10,350 bases of DNA from Conexibacter sp. (GCA_025964215.1 JAOPZG010000284.1:1-10350); one strand, 5' to 3'; positions 1 through 6,885 are shown, numbered from the stretch's first letter. Translations and numbers: made by a program. The notes: generated by a model from the sequence alone, not told the origin.

Positions 1-14
1 TCGGGCACGGCGGC

Positions 15-1373
15 GTGCTGGACCCGCCGCCCGCGCCGACGCTCTTCGCGAGCGGCGAGCCGGCGCCGCGGCCCGGCTGCAAGCTCGAGGTGCTGGTCGA
101 CGGCGCGACCGCGCTGCCCGCGATCGCCCAGGCGCTGCGCGCCGCGCGCTCGCACGTCCACATCACCGGCTGGCACCTCGCCTCGCACTTCGAGCTCGTG
201 CGCGGCGAGCACCCGATCGCGATCGGGCCGCTGCTCGCCGAGCTCGCCGAGCGGATCGACGTCCGCGTGATGGTCTGGGCCGGCTCGCCGGTCCCGCTCT
301 TCCACCCGACGCGCAAGGAGGTCGAGGCGGCGGTCGCGAAGCTCACGCGCGACACGCGGATCCAGGCCTTCCGCGACCCGCGCGAGCACCCGGTCCACTG
401 CCATCACGAGAAGACGCTGGTCATCGACGACGAGGTCGCGTTCGTCAACGGCATCGACATGACCGACCAGGCCGGCGACCGCTTCGACAGCTCCGACCAC
501 GCGGCGCGCCGCAAGCTCGGCTGGCACGACGTCGGGACGCGGATGGAGGGGCCGTCCGTCGCCGACGTGGCCAACCACTTCATCATGCGCTGGCGCGAGG
601 TCGCGGGGGACACGCTACCGCCGCCGGTCGTCCAGCCGCCGGTCGCCGACGAGCACGCCTCCACCGTCCAGGTCGTGCGGACGGTCGCCGAGGACATGTA
701 CAAGGCGGTCCCGACGGGCGACTTCCGGATCATGGAGTCCTACGTCCGCGCGATCCGCTCGGCGCAGGACTACATCTACCTCGAGAACCAGTTCCTGTGG
801 TCGCCGGAGATCGTCGGCGAGCTGGTCGCGAAGCTCAAGGACCCGCCGAGCCCGCACTTCCGCCTCGTCGTCCTGCTGCCCGCCCGCGCCAACAACGGCC
901 AGGACGACACGCGCGGCCAGCTCGGCGTGCTGGCCGACGCCGACGGGACCGACAACCCGCACTTCCTCGCGGCGACGATCCGCTCGCGCACCGGCGGCCG
1001 CGACGACGCGCTCTACGTCCACGCCAAGGTCGGGATCGTCGACGACCGCTGGCTGACGATCGGCTCGGCGAACCTCAACGCGCACTCGCTCTTCAACGAC
1101 ACCGAGATGAACGTCGTCACCGACGACGCGGTCCTCGCCCGCGCGACGCGCGAGCGGCTGTGGGCCGAGCACCTCGAGGTCGGCCAGGACGCCATCGCCG
1201 GCATCGCGCCCGCCGAGGTGGTCGACCAGCGCTGGCGGCCGATCGCGATGGAGCAGCTCCGCCGCCGCGAGGCGGGCGAGCCGCCGACGCACCGCCTGAT
1301 CGCCCTCCCGGGCGTCTCCAAGCGCGCGCGCCGCCTGCTCGGCCCGCTGGCCGGGATGGTCGACGACGGCTAG
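15..1373 (+). CDS. HKD phospholipase D-family protein, eukaryote-like (5' end uncertain)
   Basis: Phospholipase D superfamily enzyme, expected to hydrolyse or transfer phosphodiester bonds, probably of phospholipids at the membrane. Two HxKxxxxD motifs are visible: H131-K133-D138 (HEKTLVID, followed by AFVNGID) and H336-K338-D343 (HAKVGIVD, followed by GSANLN). Both half-sites of the usual two-lobed active site are therefore present. A YIYLENQF stretch at residues 253-260 and the AFVxGID context resemble eukaryotic-type PLDs rather than short bacterial nucleases. There is no clear signal peptide or membrane span. The GTG at 15 is the first start in the window, but no in-frame stop lies upstream, so the true start may be outside the window. 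The gene is convergent with the next one and their stop codons overlap. Cardiolipin synthase-like transfer is an alternative, but cardiolipin synthases usually carry N-terminal membrane helices that are not seen here. Confidence 0.88.
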   Translation: MLDPPPAPTLFASGEPAPRPGCKLEVLVDGATALPAIAQALRAARSHVHITGWHLASHFELVRGEHPIAIGPLLAELAERIDVRVMVWAGSPVPLFHPTRKEVEAAVAKLTRDTRIQAFRDPREHPVHCHHEKTLVIDDEVAFVNGIDMTDQAGDRFDSSDHAARRKLGWHDVGTRMEGPSVADVANHFIMRWREVAGDTLPPPVVQPPVADEHASTVQVVRTVAEDMYKAVPTGDFRIMESYVRAIRSAQDYIYLENQFLWSPEIVGELVAKLKDPPSPHFRLVVLLPARANNGQDDTRGQLGVLADADGTDNPHFLAATIRSRTGGRDDALYVHAKVGIVDDRWLTIGSANLNAHSLFNDTEMNVVTDDAVLARATRERLWAEHLEVGQDAIAGIAPAEVVDQRWRPIAMEQLRRREAGEPPTHRLIALPGVSKRARRLLGPLAGMVDDG

Positions 1374-1627
1374 CGACGGCGGCGCAGCAGGACGAGCGCG
1401 ATCAGCACGCCGCCCGCGGCCGCGCCGATCAGCGCGCCGCGCGGCGGTCCCGCGGACTTCGCCTCCTCGACCTTGTGCGACACCTTGGCCTTGGTCTCCT
1501 CGACCTTCTCGTGCGCGCGCGCCTTCACGTCGGCGCGCTGCGCGAGGGCCGCGGCCGTGTCGGCCAGCTCCTCGCGCGTGTGCTCGATGTCGGCGCGGAT
1601 CTCCTCGGGCGTGCGAGCGTCGCTCAT
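1370..1627 (-). CDS. DUF3618 family small membrane-anchored protein
   Basis: This 85-residue protein matches the DUF3618 pattern. It starts with a TPEEIRADIEHTREELADT-type amphipathic helix (residues 6-25), continues with a charged Lys/Glu/Ala helix probably forming a coiled coil (about 26-58), and ends in one glycine-rich hydrophobic segment (about 64-80) with a terminal RRRR. The expected topology is a cytoplasmic helix with a C-terminal membrane anchor. Function is unknown. The layout resembles E. coli YqjD/ElaB (DUF883), which are C-terminally anchored ribosome-binding proteins of stationary phase, but homology to them is not shown here. Its ATG overlaps the stop of the Holin-X gene by ATGA, indicating translational coupling. 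Its TAG shares a CTAG with the convergent PLD gene stop. Confidence 0.85.
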   Translation of the reverse strand: MSDARTPEEIRADIEHTREELADTAAALAQRADVKARAHEKVEETKAKVSHKVEEAKSAGPPRGALIGAAAGGVLIALVLLRRRR

Positions 1628-2046
1628 GCCGGCGTCTCCTCGCGGCCACGGGCCTCGGCGACGTGCTCCTTCGTGTAGCGCACGTCCTCCTTGATCGTCG
1701 CGACGGCCTGCTCGGGCACCGGCGGGACGGCGCGCTGCGCGCGGCCCTTGCCGAGCAGCGCGAGCGCGCCCGCGACGGCGAAGAGGACGACCGCGACGAT
1801 CAGCGCCGCGAGCCAGCCGGCGACGGCGGTCGACAGGGCGAGGATCGCGGTCGCGACGAGCGCGCCCACGCCGTAGAGCGCGAAGACGGCGCCGCCGCCG
1901 AGCATCCCGGCGCCGATGCCGGCCTGCTTGCCCTTGGCGGTGAGCTCGACCTTCGCGAGCTCGAGCTCTTGCCGGACGAGGGTCGAGACCTGGGTCGACA
2001 GGTCCTTGACCAGCTCGCCGGTCGGTCGCTGCTGGAGATCGGTCAC
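1624..2046 (-). CDS. Holin-X / DUF1469 (Phage_holin_3_6) two-helix membrane protein
   Basis: About 140 residues. An N-terminal amphipathic region reads PTGELVKDLSTQVSTLVRQE, then ELELAKVELTAKGKQAG (about 28-44), typical of the actinobacterial Holin-X family. Two hydrophobic helices follow (about 44-70 and 76-98), then a charged tail with TIKEDVRYTKEHVAEAR, also family-typical. Despite the name, nothing nearby suggests a prophage or lysis cassette. Chromosomal members are best treated as membrane proteins of unknown role; E. coli YqjE belongs to the same Pfam family. Start choice: GTG at 2046 puts the protein at the usual family N-terminus, 10 bp past the stop of the amidotransferase gene. An in-frame ATG at 2070 would add eight residues and overlap that gene; neither has a convincing ribosome binding site. 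The 3' end overlaps the DUF3618 start. Confidence 0.83.
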   Translation of the reverse strand: MTDLQQRPTGELVKDLSTQVSTLVRQELELAKVELTAKGKQAGIGAGMLGGGAVFALYGVGALVATAILALSTAVAGWLAALIVAVVLFAVAGALALLGKGRAQRAVPPVPEQAVATIKEDVRYTKEHVAEARGREETPA

Positions 2047-2056
2047 ACGCCTGGAG

Positions 2057-2758
2057 CTACCCCAGGGCATCCGCGCCCATGCGAGGGTGCGCCCGGGCCG
2101 ACGCCAGGAACGCGTCGAAGAGCGCGAAGGCGCGCACGCGCGCGCCGGCCGCGTGCGCCTCCCCGCCGGCGCGCACGGCGTCCAGGTCGGTGCCCGCGCG
2201 CTCCATCGACTCCGGGTAGTCGCGCGCCCAGCCGGCCGCGATCTCCCGCGTCACCTCGGGGTGGAACTGCACGCCCAGGTGCGGCCCGCGCCGGAACGCC
2301 TGGACGCAGACCGGCGAGCGCGCGAGCAGCTCCGCGCCGGGCGGGAGCGTGAACGCGTCGCGGTGCCACTGGAGCCACGGGCCACCCGGAACCGCCTCGG
2401 GCGCGAGCGTCTCGACGTCGAGCCAGCCGACCTCGGAGCGGCGGGCGGGGGAGACGAGGCCGCCGAGCGCCCGCGCGAGGTGCTGGCCGCCGAAGCAGAT
2501 GCCGAGGATGGGGACCTCCGCGCGCAGTGCGCTGTCCAAGACGGCGCGCTCGGCGGCGAGCCACGCGACGCGGTCGTCCCACGCCGAGGCATCCGAGCCG
2601 AGCGAGACGACGAACGGACGGCCGGCGGGATCCGGGAGCGGCCCCGCCGTGGTCACGACCTCCAGCGCGATCCCGCGCTCGAGCGCCCAGTCGCCCAGCA
2701 GCCCAGCCGGGGCGTCCGCCTCGTGCTCGAGGACCAGCGCCCGGGCGCCCGCGCTCAC
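2057..2758 (-). CDS. class I (GATase1) glutamine amidotransferase
   Basis: 233-residue stand-alone class I glutamine amidotransferase domain, resembling the GuaA-type glutaminase half. The nucleophile elbow is GICFGGQ with Cys88, and the His/Glu pair is in GVQFHPEV (His166, Glu168), so the full catalytic triad is visible. Such domains hydrolyse glutamine and pass ammonia to a partner, or act as gamma-glutamyl hydrolases. No synthetase domain is fused, so the acceptor is unknown. The open frame extends upstream to 2959, but that part is an Arg/Ala-rich shadow inside the HxlR gene. The GTG at 2758 overlaps the HxlR stop as GTGA and gives the natural N-terminus (SAGARALVLEHE). It lies between the regulator and the Holin-X gene in a coupled minus-strand operon. 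Exact subfamily is not determined. Confidence 0.88.
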   Translation of the reverse strand: MSAGARALVLEHEADAPAGLLGDWALERGIALEVVTTAGPLPDPAGRPFVVSLGSDASAWDDRVAWLAAERAVLDSALRAEVPILGICFGGQHLARALGGLVSPARRSEVGWLDVETLAPEAVPGGPWLQWHRDAFTLPPGAELLARSPVCVQAFRRGPHLGVQFHPEVTREIAAGWARDYPESMERAGTDLDAVRAGGEAHAAGARVRAFALFDAFLASARAHPRMGADALG

Positions 2759-3225
2759 GCCGCGGCGGGGATCCGCGCGCCGCCCGGGCCCGGCACGGAC
2801 TCGACGTCGCCCAGCTCGAGCGGCGTGCCGCACGTCGTGCAGATCCGCCGCGCGTCCAGCTCGCCGCCGCAGCCGCGGTGCAGCAGCAGCATCGGCGGGC
2901 CGGTCTCGCCGGCGAGGTGCTGGTCGCCGAACTGCAGCAGCGCGACGATCGACGGCCACAGGTCGCGGCCCATCTCGGTCAGGCGGTACTCGTGGCGCAG
3001 CGGGCGCTCCTGGTAGGGCACCTTCGTCAGGACGCCGGCCTCGACGAGGCGCTCGAGGCGGTCCTGCAGGACGTTGCGCGCGATGCCGAGGCGGTCGGCG
3101 AAGTCGCCGAAGCGCCGGACGCCGAGGAAGGCGTCGCGGATGATCAGCAGGGTCCAGCGCTCGCCCACCAGCTCGAGCGTGCGGGCGACGGAGCAGCGCT
3201 GCGACTCATAGGTCCTTCCAAGCAT
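2755..3225 (-). CDS. HxlR-family winged-helix transcriptional regulator with C-terminal zinc ribbon
   Basis: 156-residue DNA-binding regulator. The HxlR signature covers residues 11-100: the conserved N-terminal Cys11, ELVGERWTLLIIRDAF, the recognition region RRFGDFADRLGIARNVLQDR, and the wing with EYRLTEMGRDL. Residues 116-132 hold His116, Cys119, Cys129 and Cys132 (HRGC, then CTTC), a likely Zn ribbon found as a C-terminal add-on in many actinobacterial HxlR proteins. In YodB/HypR-type members the N-terminal Cys senses electrophiles or disulfide stress; whether it does so here is inference. Start: MLGRTYESQ at 3225 gives the usual family N-terminus. An ATG at 3234 adds three residues, and the longer frame up to 3387 looks non-coding. 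It heads the operon and is divergent from the ATP-grasp operon, so it is a candidate regulator of both. Confidence 0.9.
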   Translation of the reverse strand: MLGRTYESQRCSVARTLELVGERWTLLIIRDAFLGVRRFGDFADRLGIARNVLQDRLERLVEAGVLTKVPYQERPLRHEYRLTEMGRDLWPSIVALLQFGDQHLAGETGPPMLLLHRGCGGELDARRICTTCGTPLELGDVESVPGPGGARIPAAA

Positions 3226-3232
3226 CCGCCCC

Positions 3233-3262
3233 ATGCTAGCGCCACTGGATTGCGTGACGCAA
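3233..3262 (-). promoter_or_regulatory. candidate promoter for the HxlR operon with possible operator
   Basis: On the minus strand TTGCGT (3262-3257) and TAGCAT (3238-3233) are separated by 18 bp, a weak but plausible sigma70-type -35/-10 pair. Transcription would start near 3226-3227, directly before the chosen HxlR ATG, giving a nearly leaderless mRNA. The -35 lies within a perfect inverted repeat, TTGCGT-G-ACGCAA (3250-3262), suitable as a dimeric winged-helix operator. Assignment rests on pattern alone. Confidence 0.35.
3250..3262. repeat. 13-bp inverted repeat, candidate HxlR operator
   Basis: TTGCGTGACGCAA has perfect 6-bp arms around one central base. It sits in the 142-bp divergent gap between the HxlR gene and the ATP-grasp operon. 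HxlR dimers bind short inverted repeats, often in their own promoters, so autoregulation is a reasonable guess. The rest of the gap (3263-3343) shows no convincing + strand -35/-10 pair. Confidence 0.4.
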
Positions 3263-3344
3263 CCGACGCGCGCGTTCGACCGTGCGTACATCGGCGGACC
3301 ATCCGATTTCGACGTAGATCCATGGAAGACGTCCCCGATTGGGT

Positions 3345-3350
3345 AGAGGA
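3345..3350 (+). promoter_or_regulatory. ribosome binding site bearing on the ATP-grasp start
   Basis: AGAGGA ends 8 nt before an in-frame CTG (3359) but 17 nt before the in-frame TTG (3368). An in-frame TAG at 3344-3346 rules out starts further upstream. If this is the true Shine-Dalgarno sequence, initiation at the rare CTG is favoured; otherwise TTG initiates without a well-placed site. Confidence 0.4.
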
Positions 3351-3367
3351 TCTGCACCCTGTCCGAC

Positions 3368-4987
3368 TTGGTCACCGACGCCACCACCGCCTACCGGCCG
3401 CAGCCCGGGTACTTCGACGAGGTCTTCGCGCCCGACGGAACGCCCCACCCGCACGCGGTCTCGCTCGCCGCCGAGATCGCGAAGCTGGGCCCCGAGCTGC
3501 TGACCGCCGCCGGCCACCGCCGCGACGCGATCTTCGTCCAGCAGGGCATCACCTTCGACGCCACCGGCGAGGAGGGCCCGGTCAAGGACCGCCCGTTCCC
3601 GCTGGACCTCGTCCCGCGGATCCTGCCCGCGCGCGAGTGGGACCACATCGAGCGCGGGCTGATGCAGCGCATCCGCGCGCTCAACCGCTTCATCGACGAC
3701 GTCTACCACGAGCGCGAGATCGTCCGGGCCGGGATCGTCCCGTGGCGGCTGATCGTCAGCCGCTCGCACTTCGCGCGCGCCGCGCACGGCGTCCGGCCCC
3801 CGGGCGGCGTCTACTGCCACGTCGCCGGCTGCGACCTCGTGCGCGACGCCGACGGCTCCTGGAAGGTGCTCGAGGACAACGTCCGCACGCCGTCCGGGAT
3901 CTCCTACGTGTTGGAGAACCGCGTCGCGATGACGCGCCTGGTGCCGCAGTTCTTCCAGCACCACCGCGTCCGGCCGGTCGACCACTACCCGCAGCTGCTG
4001 CTCGCCGGCCTGCGCTCCGTCGCGCCGTCGGCCGAGGACGAGGCCACCGTCGTCGTCTGGACGCCCGGCCCGATGAACTCCGCCTACTTCGAGCACGCGT
4101 TCCTCGCGCGCCAGATGGGCGTCGAGCTGGTCGAGGCCTCCGACCTCGTCGTCCGCGACGACGTCCTCTACATGCGCACGACCGCCGGGCTGCGCCGCGT
4201 CCACGCGGTCTACCGGCGCCTCGACGACGACTTCGTCGACCCGCTCGAGTTCCGCCCGGACTCGCTGCTCGGCGTCCCCGGCCTCGTGCGCGCCTACCGC
4301 GCCGGCACGGTCGCGATCGCCAACGCGCTCGGCACCGGCGTCGCCGACGACAAGGCCGTCTACCACTACGTGCCGGAGATGATCCGGTTCTACCTCGGCG
4401 AGGAGCCGATCCTCGACAACGTCCGGACCTACCTGATGGCCGACGAGCAGCAGCGCGAGACCGCGCTCGCCCGCCGCCACGAGCTGGTCTTCAAGCCCAC
4501 CGGCGAGTCCGGCGGCAAGGGCGTCTTCATCGGGCCGAGCACGTCCAAGGAGGCGCTCGACGGCCTCGCCGACGTCATCCGCGCCCAGCCCGAGAAGTGG
4601 ATCGCCCAGGAGGTCGTGAACCTCAGCACGGTCCCGACCGCGATGCCCGACGGCTCGCTCGCGCCGCGCCACGTCGACCTGCGCCCCTTCGCCGTCTTCG
4701 GCGAGACGATCCGGATCGTCCCCGGCGGCCTGACCCGCGTCGCGCTGACCGAGGGCTCGATGATCGTCAACTCCTCCCGCGGCGGCGGCTCCAAGGACAC
4801 GTGGGTGCTCGAGGAGGACACGGGCGCCGACGTCCCGCGCGAGGGCGACACCCAGCTGCACGAGGTCATGCCCACCAACATGCCGGGCCTGCGCTACGGC
4901 AGCGAGTGGACCGGGCAGCAGCAGCAACAGCAGCAGCGGCGGGCCGAGGTCGGCCGCCAGGACCCCCGCGGGATCGGGCGGCCGTAA
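3368..4987 (+). CDS. circularly permuted ATP-grasp type 2 protein (COG2308, DUF404/DUF407)
   Basis: A 539-residue protein of the circularly permuted ATP-grasp family, predicted to ligate a carboxylate to an amine, as in peptide or isopeptide bond formation, using ATP. Family hallmarks are YRPQPGYFDE (9-18), the VLEDNVRTPSGISYVLENR block (168-185), the glycine-rich nucleotide-binding segment KPTGESGGKGVFIG (376-389), HVDLRPFAVFG (435-445) and a TEGSMIVNSSRGGGSKDTWV stretch (461-480). Length is within the family norm except for the tail, which carries seven consecutive glutamines (517-523) before RRAEVGRQ. The TTG at 3368 is an in-frame start. An AGAGGA at 3345-3350 is ideally spaced for an in-frame CTG at 3359, which would add MSD. 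First gene of a three-gene cassette; the alpha-E gene starts 5 bp after its TAA. The real substrate is not known. Confidence 0.92.
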   Translation: MVTDATTAYRPQPGYFDEVFAPDGTPHPHAVSLAAEIAKLGPELLTAAGHRRDAIFVQQGITFDATGEEGPVKDRPFPLDLVPRILPAREWDHIERGLMQRIRALNRFIDDVYHEREIVRAGIVPWRLIVSRSHFARAAHGVRPPGGVYCHVAGCDLVRDADGSWKVLEDNVRTPSGISYVLENRVAMTRLVPQFFQHHRVRPVDHYPQLLLAGLRSVAPSAEDEATVVVWTPGPMNSAYFEHAFLARQMGVELVEASDLVVRDDVLYMRTTAGLRRVHAVYRRLDDDFVDPLEFRPDSLLGVPGLVRAYRAGTVAIANALGTGVADDKAVYHYVPEMIRFYLGEEPILDNVRTYLMADEQQRETALARRHELVFKPTGESGGKGVFIGPSTSKEALDGLADVIRAQPEKWIAQEVVNLSTVPTAMPDGSLAPRHVDLRPFAVFGETIRIVPGGLTRVALTEGSMIVNSSRGGGSKDTWVLEEDTGADVPREGDTQLHEVMPTNMPGLRYGSEWTGQQQQQQQRRAEVGRQDPRGIGRP

Positions 4988-4992
4988 GCCCC

Positions 4993-5955
4993 ATGCTCTC
5001 CCGCATCGCCCAGGAGCTCTTCTGGCTCGGCCGCAACGTGGCCCGCGCCGAGCACACCGCCCGGATGCTCGACGGCGTCTTCCAGGCCAGCCTCCAGGGC
5101 CGGCCCGACGACCCCGCCGGCGTCCGCCTCGGCTGGGGCTCGATCCTCGCGATCATGGGCTCGCAGACCGACGGCCGCCCCGTTCGCCGCGACGAGGTGC
5201 TCAACCGCATGACGCTCACGCGCGAGGAGCCGGCGTCGGTGATCTCGTGCGTCTCGCGCGCCCGCGAGGGCGCGCGCACCGTGCGCGACGTGATCTCCGC
5301 CGAGATGTGGGAGGCGGTCAACACCACGCACTTGGCGCTGAGCGCCGGCGACCTCGAGGGCCGGATGCAGATGGGCCCCTACAGCGTCTTCCAGTACGTC
5401 AAGGAGCGCAGCGCGCTGTTCTGGGGCCTGACCAGCCGGACGATGCTCCGCGACGAGGCGCGCGCGTTCCTCGTGGCCGGCGGCCGGATCGAGTCGGCCG
5501 ACATGGTCCTGCGGATGCTGCGCGTCGCGATGCCGGCTCCCGGCGAGCACGCCGAGGGCACCGACGGCGTCCGGGACGGCCAGGCGCTCGCGCTGCTCCA
5601 GGCCGTCGGCGGCTTCCAGGCCTTCCGGCGCGCGGTGCCGGCGCCGCCCAACGCGGGCCCGGTCGCGCGCTTCCTGCTCTACGAGCGCGCCTACCCGGAC
5701 TCCGTCGCCGCCTCGGTCGACGCGGTCCACGGCGCGCTCTTCGACGCCGACGAGGTCCCGCGCAGCTCCGAGCCGGTGCTGCGCCTCAGCCGCCTCGCGG
5801 CCGACCTCGAGTTCCGCGGCCGTGCCGCCGCCGAGGATGGCAACCTGGCCGAGGCCAGCTCCCTCGTCCAGAGCGAGCTGGCGCTGATCGACGCCGACAT
5901 CGCCGAGCGCTACTTCGCCGGCGCGGGAGCCGCAACCGGGACCGTGGTCGCATGA
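4993..5955 (+). CDS. alpha-E domain protein (COG2307, DUF403)
   Basis: 320-residue, mostly helical protein of the alpha-E (DUF403) family. The N-terminal signature RIAQELFWLGRNVARAEHTA (4-23) is diagnostic, and the C-terminal part has the usual pattern (VARFLLYERAYPDSV, LADLEF). No catalytic residues are assigned to this family. It is nearly always encoded next to the circularly permuted ATP-grasp protein and a transglutaminase, and in some proteins is fused to the ATP-grasp, which suggests a complex or a substrate-holding role. ATG at 4993 lies 5 bp after the ATP-grasp stop. The stop overlaps the next start as ATGA, so all three genes are probably translationally coupled. A much longer frame upstream of 4993 is a GC-driven shadow. 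Confidence 0.92.
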   Translation: MLSRIAQELFWLGRNVARAEHTARMLDGVFQASLQGRPDDPAGVRLGWGSILAIMGSQTDGRPVRRDEVLNRMTLTREEPASVISCVSRAREGARTVRDVISAEMWEAVNTTHLALSAGDLEGRMQMGPYSVFQYVKERSALFWGLTSRTMLRDEARAFLVAGGRIESADMVLRMLRVAMPAPGEHAEGTDGVRDGQALALLQAVGGFQAFRRAVPAPPNAGPVARFLLYERAYPDSVAASVDAVHGALFDADEVPRSSEPVLRLSRLAADLEFRGRAAAEDGNLAEASSLVQSELALIDADIAERYFAGAGAATGTVVA

Positions 5956-6827
5956 ACTACGACATCCACTACTGCACGTCCTACAAGTACGAGTCGCCGG
6001 TCACCGACAACCTCAACGCCCTGCGCGTGCGGCCGGCGACGACCTCCAACCAGCGCTGCGACGAGTTCCACGTGCGGCTGGACCCCGAGGCGCGGATCCA
6101 CCGCCACGTCGACTACTTCGGGACCGAGGTCATGGAGTTCGGCGTCGCCCGCGCCCACGACCACATGACGATCGACGTGCGCGCCCGCGTCGTCACCAGC
6201 GAGCCGCCCGAGGCGCCCGAGGCGCCGTGGGAGCACCTCGACGGCGAGACCTACGCGGAGGCGGCGGGCGAGTTCCTGCTCCGCGCCGACGACGAGCCCG
6301 ACGACGTCGTCCTGGCCGACCTGCTCGACATCGCCCGCGCGCGCACGCCGCTGGCGACCGTGCGCTGGCTCAACGAGCTGATCCCGGACCGCTTCGCCTA
6401 CCGCCCCGGCGTCACCTACGTCGGTTCGACGATCGAGGACCTGCTCAAGGCCGGCGCCGGCGTCTGCCAGGACTTCGTCCACCTCGGCCTCGTGCTGCTG
6501 CGCCGCAACGGCATCGCCGCGCGCTACGTCTCCGGCTACCTCTTCAGCGCGCCGGAGGACGGCGGGACCGACTCCGTCGAGGTCCAGACCCACGCCTGGC
6601 TCGAGGCGCTGCTGCCCGGCACGGGTGGCCGCGGCGAGCCGATCTGGGTCGGCGCCGACCCGACCAACCGCCGGCTCGCCGGCGAGACCCACGTGAAGAT
6701 CGGCCACGGTCGCCGCTACGGCGACGTCCCGCCGATCAAGGGCGTCTACCGCGGCACCGCGCGGGCCGAGCTCGAGGCATCGGTGCACATGACGCGCCTG
6801 GACCCTGCCGCATCGGCACGGGCGTAG
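5952..6827 (+). CDS. transglutaminase-like cysteine protease-fold protein (COG1305)
   Basis: 291-residue protein with an N-terminal bacterial transglutaminase-like beta domain (about 1-85, opening [17 protein letters not shown]) and a transglutaminase core. The Cys-His-Asp triad is visible: Cys172 in [11 protein letters not shown], His214 in QTHAWLEA and Asp236 in GADPTNRR. The family hydrolyses or transfers amide bonds; most bacterial members are thought to be peptidases. There is no signal peptide, so a cytoplasmic role is expected. It is the third gene of the cassette, overlaps the alpha-E stop, and is followed by a stem-loop terminator candidate. The context suggests it cleaves or trims the product of the ATP-grasp ligase, which is inference from gene association. 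Confidence 0.92.
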   Translation: MNYDIHYCTSYKYESPVTDNLNALRVRPATTSNQRCDEFHVRLDPEARIHRHVDYFGTEVMEFGVARAHDHMTIDVRARVVTSEPPEAPEAPWEHLDGETYAEAAGEFLLRADDEPDDVVLADLLDIARARTPLATVRWLNELIPDRFAYRPGVTYVGSTIEDLLKAGAGVCQDFVHLGLVLLRRNGIAARYVSGYLFSAPEDGGTDSVEVQTHAWLEALLPGTGGRGEPIWVGADPTNRRLAGETHVKIGHGRRYGDVPPIKGVYRGTARAELEASVHMTRLDPAASARA

Positions 6828-6871
6828 CTCCAGACCCGAACGATCGCACTCCTCCGAGAGCGGAACCGCGC

Positions 6872-6877
6872 TATCCT
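6872..6877 (+). promoter_or_regulatory. -10-like element upstream of rpmG (tentative)
   Basis: TATCCT fits an actinobacterial -10, but no good -35 is found 16-18 bp upstream. If used, transcription would start near 6884, placing the 6886-6905 stem-loop at the extreme 5' end of the rpmG-secE mRNA. No better promoter was seen between 6914 and 6975. Confidence 0.22.
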
Positions 6878-6885
6878 GCGAGGTC

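Noticed and set aside
1624..2046. Prophage holin
   Set aside because: No endolysin, structural or integrase genes are nearby; Holin-X/DUF1469 proteins are common chromosomal membrane proteins in actinobacteria.
2759..2959. N-terminal extension of the amidotransferase frame
   Set aside because: It overlaps the conserved zinc ribbon of HxlR in another frame and is Arg/Ala-rich; the GTG at 2758 with a GTGA overlap is a better start.
3226..3387. Upstream extension of the HxlR frame by about 54 residues
   Set aside because: It has no HxlR-family counterpart, would run over the candidate promoter and into the ATP-grasp start, and MLGRTYESQ is the typical N-terminus.
3236..4927. A 563-codon open frame on the minus strand opposite the ATP-grasp gene
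   Set aside because: Composition is the Val/Gly/Asp/Arg pattern of antisense GC-rich coding DNA, with no recognisable motif, and the opposite strand encodes a conserved enzyme.
2527..5955. A 1142-codon open frame on the + strand running across the HxlR, ATP-grasp and alpha-E region
   Set aside because: Upstream of 4993 it reads as Arg/Ala/Pro-rich sequence without domains and runs antisense to, or out of frame with, clear genes. High GC removes stop codons; only the alpha-E part is real.
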